Shown in pieces: positions 22,905 to 31,800 of a DNA stretch of 64,000 bases (position 1 is its first letter; each line of letters opens with the position of its first letter). The stretch is from assembly GCA_947652115.1 (NCBI GenBank), contig OX393564.1, positions 638,586-702,585 of the forward strand, in the 5' to 3' direction. Both the position numbers and the translations under genes were made by a program. The DNA comes from Blastomussa wellsi. Taxonomy: Eukaryota; Cnidaria; Anthozoa; Scleractinia; Plerogyridae. The notes beneath the pieces are model-generated. The model had not been told where the DNA came from, made no database searches, and was given only the letters and a program-made list of their open reading frames with translations.

Positions 22905-23255
22905 ATTCTCGTCCCCAGGACCACGCTCGAGTGTGAAAACTCCATTCTCGTCCCCAGAGGCAGCGATCTTTTTGGTCAGCACCAAGAGGAAGGTCCAACA
23001 TTCACGGACTCCATCATTCTGCGCATGCACAAAGTCAAGTCTGAAAAATGTCGTTCCCAGAGTCCACGTTCCCTTGACCAGCGGTGGATAAAGGTAACGC
23101 AGACTCTGTGGGCGAGATTAGACAAATCTGATTGGCTGAGAGTACGAAACGAATTCTCTGCTCATGTTCAGAAAATCGGACCTGGTCAGAGGTCAAGCCA
23201 GAGGTTGCGATCTTGGTGCTGACCAAAAGGATATTGCCCTCTGAGGACAAGAATT
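22905..23255. mobile_element. CATTCTCGTCCCCAG-type hAT-like MITE remnants
   Basis: Two copies of CATTCTCGTCCCCAG at the left (about 22905 and 22944). The second continues into GATCTTTTTGGTCAGCACC, whose inverted partner GGTGCTGACCAAAAGGAT and CTCTGAGGACAAGAA ends near 23255. Same terminal family as 62588-62916. Confidence 0.6.
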
Positions 23256-23565
23256 AGCACCACGGACATAACCTGCGATCATGCCCTCCCTCGCCTAATC
23301 GCCGGTAAGCACGGATAGCACAGCACTAGCTTGCGTGCAGCCATCTTCTATTTCCTGTTAAAAGCGGCAGGCTAGGGCAGCATGTGATGTCCTTTGCATG
23401 CATGTGCACGTGACTAGTAAATGAGAGGTTGTTATCAGGGACCGCGAAGGGCGATGTAGCAGCTTTCCTAACATATAATGTGATTGGTTTGATACCCTAG
23501 CCCTAAACAAAAGACTCAACAATTGAAACAATGACTTTGTCTTGAAAACAATAGAAGCTGCTTAC

Positions 23566-23979
23566 AATAATAATAATAATAATAATAATAACAACTTTAT
23601 TTCAGTGTCAATAAAGATAGCAGTTACAACCACTAATTGGGGACACCTAGCTAAAGTTCTAACTACCTAATTAATTACAATCTGTACTTTAGAATTATTC
23701 ATAATAACATATGTACAATTAAATAAAAAGTATAAAAAAGTATAAAAAGTATAAAATTCAGGAGCTGCATAATGTGCAGTTTATGCAAGTATTGGTTAGT
23801 AGCTCTTTCAAGTCAACTTTCTTGATGGCTCTTTTAAACGAGTCCAACGATGGCGAGCTCCTAATGTCTGCTCGTATTTTGCTCCAGAGTGTGGGGCCAA
23901 GGTATTTAAGTGAATGTTTGCCAAAAGTCACTGTCTCAAATCTCGGTACGCAAAATTCCTTAACTCTTAAATTATGCAC
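23566..23979 (-). pseudogene. 3' end of a LINE (reverse transcriptase C-terminus plus TTA-repeat tail)
   Basis: Minus-strand frame 23979-23758 reads RFETVTFGKHSLKYLGPTLW and ends in an LDSFKRAIKK-like segment, the conserved extreme C-terminus of CR1/L2/jockey-type reverse transcriptases. A ~165-bp 3' UTR and a (TTA)n tail (plus-strand AAT repeat 23566-23592) follow. It is truncated 5', as is usual for LINE copies. Confidence 0.8.
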
Positions 23980-24360
23980 GCAATTGTTTAGTTTAAGGTA
24001 GTTTTGGATAGCTGCTACACTGCCCCCCGCGAAGGCCAGTCGATAACGCTATCTACTGGAATCGTCACTAGCTAGTGGAGGAAAACTACTAGGAAAAAAC
24101 TACTAAGCTCCAGGACTCGGCAGACAATTAGGTAAGACTTAACTGGGAGGCTCCTGGGTGCAGTCGTCTCCCTTTCCTCACGACTGCACGCAGACTGGAG
24201 AAAAGCAAAACTGCATGTATTATGGGAGAAAAAAGAGCGAAGGACAGACACGCACAACACTACAACCACCCTCAATCCTGTTCTTCCTAAAATATAATCT
24301 GTTGTGAAGAAACATCAATATCCTCCAGTCATCCGCTAACAAACACTCACAAGACCCTCA

Positions 24361-24794
24361 ATCAAAAGCCCGCTGGAATCCATAAGTGTAACCACCCACG
24401 TTGCCTCACTTGTTCATTTCTGGAGGAAGGCCAAACCAACTACACCTTTTTCACTGCCAACGAAGCACGTATAATTTCTGACAACATATCCTGCCATTCC
24501 TAAAACCTCATCTACCTGATTGAATGTAAAAAATGCAACTGTCTCAATACATTGAGGAGACAAAACGTCAACTCAGTGAACACTTCGGAGAACACCGAAG
24601 ATCCCATCTTAAACCACCGTGTATTAAGCAATCCTACCCCAGTATCCATTCATTTCAACCAACCTGGCCACTCAATCAACGACGTTCGTCTAATCCCGCT
24701 TGAAATCATTCGTAACAAGCACGACTCTGTACGAAAGGCCCGCGAGGCCCATTTAAATCAACACTTGTTTATACAAGCCAAAAACAACCAATGA
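24361..24794 (+). pseudogene. Penelope-like retroelement, GIY-YIG endonuclease remnant
   Basis: Translation over shifting frames gives the cysteine cluster C-x3-C-x2-C (HPRCLTCSF), EARIISDNISCHS, NLIYLIECKKCN, YIEETKRQLSEHF and SIHFNQPGHSINDVRLIPLE. This is the linker zinc knuckle and GIY-YIG endonuclease typical of Penelope-like elements. There is one in-frame stop and at least two frameshifts, and the YIG glycine is replaced by Glu. The RT domain is absent. Hammerhead motifs follow at 24858 and 25208. Confidence 0.85.
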
Positions 24795-24857
24795 ATGTCT
24801 ATATTTTAATTTCAAACATTATTTGTAACGATCTTTTCTTATTTGTTTGTTCGCTCA

Positions 24858-24898
24858 GCCCCTGAGGAAGGTTTGTCTTGCAAACCGAAATATCGGGC
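24858..24898 (+). ncRNA. Hammerhead ribozyme motif (Penelope-type, minimal)
   Basis: Core CTGAGGA (24862-24868), stem II GGTTTG/CAAACC with loop TCTTG, GAAA, then TATC directly before the expected cleavage point. Stem I is GCCC (24858-24861) paired with GGGC (24895-24898). The two-nucleotide TA after GAAA is self-complementary, as expected for ribozymes that act as dimers with a very short stem III. Found just downstream of a Penelope GIY-YIG remnant, where such motifs are known. Confidence 0.75.
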
Positions 24899-25207
24899 AA
24901 ATTATTTCTTTGAAATATACTACCGGTAGCTGTCTTACCTTTCTTGTTTATTTTTCATCGTTTTCGCCGTCAGGATCAGTCTACCGTTTATAGTTTGCTT
25001 TCTTTGAGAATGCAATCTTTGTCTTTAAAATTTTGCGTGATTTTTATTTGGTTGTCAAAATGGCGAATTACTGGTGCCAAACCTATTGTGATGTGGAGAA
25101 CAATAGAACCATTGCTCTTTTTGGTCACGTGGTAGAACTCCTGGTTTCTCATTGGTTGAGTCCTAAACCGCTGTGTCACATTTTGTCACATTGTTTTTGT
25201 TCGCTCA

Positions 25208-25248
25208 ACCCCTGAGGAAGGTTTGTCTTGCATACCGAAATATCGGGC
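25208..25248 (+). ncRNA. Second hammerhead ribozyme motif, slightly degenerate
   Basis: Same core CTGAGGA...GAAATATC. Stem II is GGTTTG/CATACC with one mismatch, and stem I ACCC/GGGC has one mismatch. The surrounding sequence repeats that of the first copy (CTTGTTTATTTTTCATCG, TTTCGCCGTCAGGATC), so these are two tandem terminal repeats about 350 bp apart. Confidence 0.65.
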
Positions 25249-25805
25249 AAATTTCCTTGAAATATATTAACTGTTTTATCTATCTTGTTTATTTTTCATC
25301 GCTTTCGCCGTCAGGATCTACACTGTTCACAGTCCGCTATGAATCGCGAGAGAACTGGACTCCGGCGCAAAACGTGTGGCACGAAGGGGCTTCCCGCCCC
25401 CACCCCTAGCGCTTCGCTTTCTTTGTTTTTTTTATCGCGCGCTTTCTTTTGCTTTGAAAAAAATAGAGCGGCTGTGAACAGTCTATCAGGATCAGTCTGC
25501 CGTTTTGCGAAATAAAATTAGATTGGATAAGCGAAATGAAATTATTGAAACAGGAGTTGAAAAAATATTTTTTTGGGTTATGTATCCTGAATTACAGTTG
25601 TCTCCTAAATTTCAGATATGTTATCCTAAAATTTGAAAGAATTATATAGATAGTACACCTCCCCGGGTATACCTCCCAACCCCCTTCCCGCTTGGAGGAA
25701 TCCCTTTCATACCCACAAGTCATTGTGGGCGCCAGTTTACGCAGCCTGTCGAACGGTGAATTTTACAATATTCCACCGGCCTGTCTTCAAAAAGAAAGTG
25801 AAATC

Positions 25806-28800
25806 ATGATCAAAGTTATCACCGCCATCGTCTGCTCTTTTGCAGCGATGTTGATGATCATTTTGAGCCTAGCCACGACGTACTGGCTTCAGTGGGTTAT
25901 AATTTCTGAGAATCAAAACATCACTCATTACAGGGGACTCTTCTATCACTGCTACGAAGCCAGAGACAACATAACAGATGAGCTGTTAAGAGAGGACTGT
26001 GATGGCAGCTATCTAGATGTGCAAGCAGGCAAGTACTTATTTTGTAACGTTTGGATACGGTTATTTTTATAAAATAGGCATTATAGTCCTTGGCCCACCG
26101 CGGAGTTGTTAACGCACTGTTATTTAGAGTAAACTTCTGCATCACATTCACAGACAAGAAAAAGTGCGAAACGAACATATCTGGCGTTTTATTTCAGTCG
26201 CATTCTGTTAAATAATCTGTAAGGAGCTCTTAGTCACTTTAACTACTCAACCATCGCTCTTTAACTTTAAGTTTTAAAATCAGAGGTAAAACATTGTTAT
26301 GGGTGAAGTGAAGCGAGCATAAAATGGTAGGCATGCATTTTAATGAAGTAGTTGGCAGCAAATTCCTTGCAAATTAATTGACACACCCAGCTACGCAGCA
26401 ATACAGCGAAGCTTTGAGAGTACGAAAGCGGATTTAACACGATGATCAAAGTTATAACAAGCTTCGTAAGCTGTTTAGCGGCAATTCTACTGGGTATTCT
26501 TGCACTTTGCACCGACTTTTGGCGAGTTTGGTGGAAAGAGGACAAGGAAATCGAAGGTGTCCAATACCATCACGAAGGGTTGTTTCAAACTTGTTCTGAA
26601 ACTTCTATCAATGGCACTATTTTGGCTGCTGACAGATGCACAGACTTGCATAATCTAGGAAGACCAGGTATATCTTTGAACGTTAAGGCTTGTGTACTAT
26701 ACATAAGAAATCTTGACGGTTTAATTTAGCAGGTGACATTAATTTTTCTGATGTGTGCATGTGTCAATGACGTTGTGGGGTAAAAGTTTGTTTATAAATT
26801 CTCCGATGAGTAAATAACGTAATTGAAATCGACTGTTAGCTCTCGTTATAAAGGATTGACTGTTCCACAAAAATCATCATAGCGTATTGTTGATTTCAAT
26901 AGACACCTTTTTAAATTTAATAATTTGGACCAGTTCTGATCTTGCCAGGATGGTTTTTTATATTGCTCCTTACCCAGTGTTATATAGAAAGTCACAGTAG
27001 CTTAGTTGAACATCATTAGATTTAATGATTGCAAAGAGCTTCTGACAGCTAAACCTTAAATTTGTGCCACAAGCCTAGATAATTATTTACAAACTCCAGA
27101 ATGTTCCACCAAGTAACAATCATGATTAAAAATATGTATCCTAGATTATTGTTTTAATTTTACACTTTCTATGAACTTTGAAAGTTAATGGATACTACAT
27201 AAATTTCTCCAATAGTGAAACCAAATTTATTCTCGGTTTTCACGTGACGTCACAGCACTTTCCAAATTTGGATGTCCGCCATATTTGTGCCCCTCGGAGT
27301 GTGAAATAATATGGTAATGTAGGCCTTATCTGTGTACTTCTCGCGGTTTTTAAGCTTTTTTGAGGATTCGGTATGGATTTATCCGTTAAAACTGAGGAAG
27401 AAGAAGTAGAAAAGTTTGGCAGCAAGATTCCGGCGCTTTCGGAGTATGCTAGTGCCTTGGAAAGCCATGTAAAGCTGCGATACCTAAAGAAAATATCGAT
27501 AGTGGGCATTGACCCTTTCATCATTCCATGTGAGCAGTTCAATCCAGAATGTTTGCCAGCAATCGAACAGTCTGATTTATTTGGGTACTTAGTTCTCCAG
27601 ACAAGCTACTACACGAACGATCAGTTCAAGAATTATAGAAGTCTAGAAGCGTATAATCAAGTTGTGTCAGGATTTGTGGCTTCGGTGAGAGGAAAGATAA
27701 TTTCCGGAAAGCATGTTGTGGTCGCTAAAGTGCGACATTCGCAGCGGATGAACGATCCACTTGTCAACGTATGGATTATAACTGAGACTGAAGGTGCAGT
27801 AATTTCTGCTCACTGTTCAGGTTGTAAAGCTGGACTAGCCGAATCATGCTCGCATGTCGCCAGCACCATGATGTACATCGAATGCTGGGCACGTATCAAC
27901 GGGAAGATGGCATGCACACAAGTGAAATGCTCCTGGCTCCTGCCAACTTACGTGAATGAGGTAACCTATGAGAGAGTTGCGGATATTAACTTTACCTCTG
28001 CGAAAAAGCTCAAAGAAAACCTTGACAATAAAATTGATTCCCTCAATGAAAACAAAGCAACATCAAGTGAAAGTCAACCTTCTCAAGCACAAATCGCCAT
28101 TACTTCGCAGCTGCCTTCGGCAGAGGAAATGAAAACATTTTTGCAAACACTTAATCTTTGTGACACAAAAGCTGTGGTGCTAAGTTTAATTAACCCATAT
28201 GCTGAGCAGTTTGTTGTTAAAAGTCGGAATGTGCCAGTCGTATCAGACCTTTATGACCTGAACAATTTAGAACTTAATTATCCAGAATTGTTGCAGAAGT
28301 GTGTAGATGTCAAGATTATGTTGTCGGATGAAGACATTAAAATCGTTGAACAGGACACAAGAAAACAAGCCAAGGGCGCAGGTTTCTTTAGGCATCGAGC
28401 AGGAAGAATTGGAGCCTCTGTAAGTGGTGCTGTCTATCACAGCAGTACAGCACAACCTTCGCAGTCTCTTATAAAGTCTGTTTGTTATCCACATCTGTAT
28501 AAAGTTAACAGTAAGGCAATTGAACATGGCTGCAAATATGAAGAATATGCTGTTAAGGCGTACGAAACACAAATGAAGAAAAGCCACATTAACTTTCAAG
28601 TAACAAGATGTGGACTTTTTATCAACAAGCAGTATCCATTCCTGCATGCCACACCTGACTTCTTAACTTCTTGTGATTGTTGTGGGTTGGGATGTGGGGA
28701 AGTAAAATGCCCCATTTGTATCTCAGATGGTGACTTTGACAAATATGTTCAAAAGAAGAGCTCTTGTTTGGAAAAAGTCAATGGTACCTTTATGTTAAAA

Positions 28801-31800
28801 AGGAAACACAATTATTACTTCCAGGTACAGCAGCAGTTGTTTACTCTGCCCGAGAGAATGTTTAATGACTTTGTTGTCTGCGCAATCGACTCTCATAAAA
28901 ATGCACACCTAGTAATTGAGAGAATTTATCCTGACCTGGAGCACTCAAACACAGTCTTACCAAAACTTGAAGAATTTTGGAGAATTTGCATTCTTCCAGA
29001 GATCCTGGGGAGATGGTTTACAAGAAGGTGTGATATGAACACAAGTGTTCTCGATGACAATGGTATTTGCTTTTGCAGAGACCCAAACAGTGGACCTGTG
29101 GTCTCATGTAGCAATGTGGAATGCCCTTACAAAAAGTTTCACATTGCATGTTTATCTGTCAGCGAGGTGCCAACACTGAAATCATGGTACTGCCCACACT
29201 GCTGTAGGCTACCACAGTTTAAGCAAAAAAGAAAGTCAACAAAAGGCAAGCAACCAGCTGCACTGAACCAGGCTGCCATGTTGTATAGCAGCATTTGCAT
29301 TTGCAGTACCAAGGCAAACCCAACTGACAGACTACTAGAGTGCCATGGTACAGCTTGTGAAAATGGAACCTTTTTTCATTTGAGTTGTTTAGGGTTGAAA
29401 AGAATGCCAAACAATTCCAAGACAACATGGCAGTGTCAGGCGTGCAGAACAAAAGCAAAACCCAATTCAAAGTTTGTTAAACTTACCACTTCTACTTCTT
29501 CTGCTACCCATGCATCCCCAGCAACCCCAATGGCAACAGATTTACCATTGTCAAGTGATTCCAACAGTGACAGTGAAGATGAAATTTCCATCACTAGGGA
29601 AACAACAGGCACTGTGGACAAATTTAGTGCCCTAGCAACCCTAGATGGTTCAGATTATGATATTATCAATGATCCATCTGGTTGGCTCACCTGTGACATT
29701 GTTCAAGCAGTTCAAGTGCTCCTACAAGAGGTAAACCCATTACTTGAAGGCCTACAGCGTCCAACTCTTGGACGCATACGAAACTTTGATGTAGTTTCAG
29801 GTGAATTTCTCCAAATTCTTCATACAGGCAGTGATCACTGGGTATGTGTTAGTTCTATTGGATGTTTGCCTGGGAAGGTACACCTTTATGACAGTTTATT
29901 TCATGATGTCATAAGTCAAGAGATAGAGGAGCAGACAAATGACTTGCTAGGTGGAAATTTGGATGAACTTCAATTTGTTCCAGTTCAGCAGCAGACTAAT
30001 AATAGTGACTGTGGGGTGTTTGCAATTGCCTTTGCTGTTTGTCTTGCTTTGGGAACAAACCCTAAGCATGTAACTTTTGATACCCCTAAAATGCGTCCAC
30101 ATTTAGCAACCTGTCTCAAGGCACAAAAATTAAGCATGTTTCCTGTTTTTTAAATGCCATTTTTATTCAAAGACTCAAACCATCAAGTAAATTTGCCCAC
30201 TGTATGCAAGCAAACAATTTAAGTGAAGGATATCGAATCTAATGCAACCTACAATGTGAGGGTATATGTAATATGCTTTTGTCTCAAGAGCTCTGGGCCC
30301 AGTTCCTGAAAGGCATATCCAGCATTAGGAAAATGTAATTCACAATATCATTTATCTTCCTATTTGATTCTTTTACACTGAGGTTTTTTTTATCACAACT
30401 AGATCTCTGAGTAAAGCGTCAACACTATTTCATAAACTTTATTTACATCTTACTTCAGAAAGACATTTTAACTTTTCTGAAAAAAACTGACTTTACCCTT
30501 CACTGAACTAAATGTTCTTTTGAGGAACTATGCCCTGGGCTTTTAAATTATTATTAATAATAATAACAATAACAGTAACATTAACATTAACAGTAATGGT
30601 AATTAGTATATACCACACAAGTGAATAGTACTTTTCGCACGCGCTGATTGGCTAGCTCAGAGGTGATTAGCCAAGTACTAATCACCTCCAAGCAGCCAAA
30701 GAAAAACGAAATGGCTTTTGTCGGTATATTGTCACAAAGAAAGTTACTCTTTGGACCGCTAGTTATTCAGCTTGTGTGGTAATATACTAAAACAATAATA
30801 TTATTGTTCACCTCAGTGTCGGTGAAAGTGGTGGATATTTACCTCCATGTTTAAGTGATTTAAAGCGAAATATTTCTTGTGTGCTGTGTTGTTCAGCAAA
30901 TATTCCTACTCCTGTGTTATAATTATTATTTTTTTTTTTTTGGGGGGGGGGGGGGGGTGGGGAACCTCTCCCTCTCTTAGAAATTAGAGATTAAGGTTTA
31001 TGCTGACTGCTAAAAAGTTTGGCTTTCAATATCCCCCTCTCTTGCGTAGCTTTTAATGACCAAGCATGGGTGGGTATGGATATAGTTTTTGGAACCATAC
31101 ACTGTCCTCATTAGCTGTCACCTCATTGGGCTTAAGGATATGGTAGTAATAATCTGAATGTTGCGCATGAAAAAAGCATGTCAAGTTTTTGTCTCCACCA
31201 GAACAATAACAACAAAATAAAAACAAAAATTTTATAAAAAATAGAATGTTTTTACCCATGAAAAATAAATAATGAGAGAAAACCTCACCCAGTAATATTA
31301 CAGCTTGTCGCTCATTTTTGCGTATTACAAAATTCAAACTAAGGGTAAAACATGGCTCTGTCTTGTCATATCAAATGTCTAAATGATGACTAACCAAAGG
31401 CTTGGCTAATCAAAGGGTACTATTGGAGGACATAAATTCACAAGAGCAGAGCAAACCCTTAATATTCGGTCAATTATAGGAACCTTGGAATCTGGTGGCC
31501 CACTAACGCTACCCCTAAGAAAGTCTGTTGTTAGGGTACCTTCTAAAATTTTGTATTTGTTACGCAGCAATCCAATCACCCTTTCGACGTGAATGCGCAC
31601 GCTTGCAATTCCTCTGGTCTTTTCTACGTCTATTGGGTCCAGTTGTGCTTTCCCCTTGGTAAATGCTGGAATGACAAGTTCAGCCTGTTTTAATCCAACA
31701 CTTTCACTGACTGTGAAGCCTCTGTCTGCCATAACCATGTCTCCTGGTAAAAGTTTGTCGAGGAATCCACAATTCTCAGTCAGAAACTTGTCAGAGGTCC

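Larger units (their letters stand above)
24795..25320 (+). mobile_element. Tandem Penelope terminal repeats (pLTR-like)
   Basis: About 24840-24975 and 25190-25318 are direct repeats, each with a hammerhead motif and a shared CTTTCGCCGTCAGGATC-type 3' segment. A ~210-bp unrelated or diverged spacer lies between them. Confidence 0.65.
19729..25805. other. Intergenic region rich in mobile-element remnants
   Basis: Between the divergent starts of the seven-TM gene (-) and the claudin-like gene (+), so it should contain both promoters. Individually listed elements occupy much of it. 20070-20160 is a palindromic run of AATCAAACTC-type repeats with a related stretch at 21240-21330. 22000-22890 shows no gene or repeat I can name. 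24000-24290 is unassigned. Confidence 0.5.

Noticed and set aside
25692..25805. N-terminal extension of claudin-like exon 1a from an upstream in-frame ATG
   Set aside because: Exon 1b starts directly at MIKVIT and claudins begin TM1 almost at the first residue, so the ATG at 25806 is preferred.
28267..28647. 126-residue minus-strand ORF
   Set aside because: Shadow of the 926-aa transposon ORF on the other strand.
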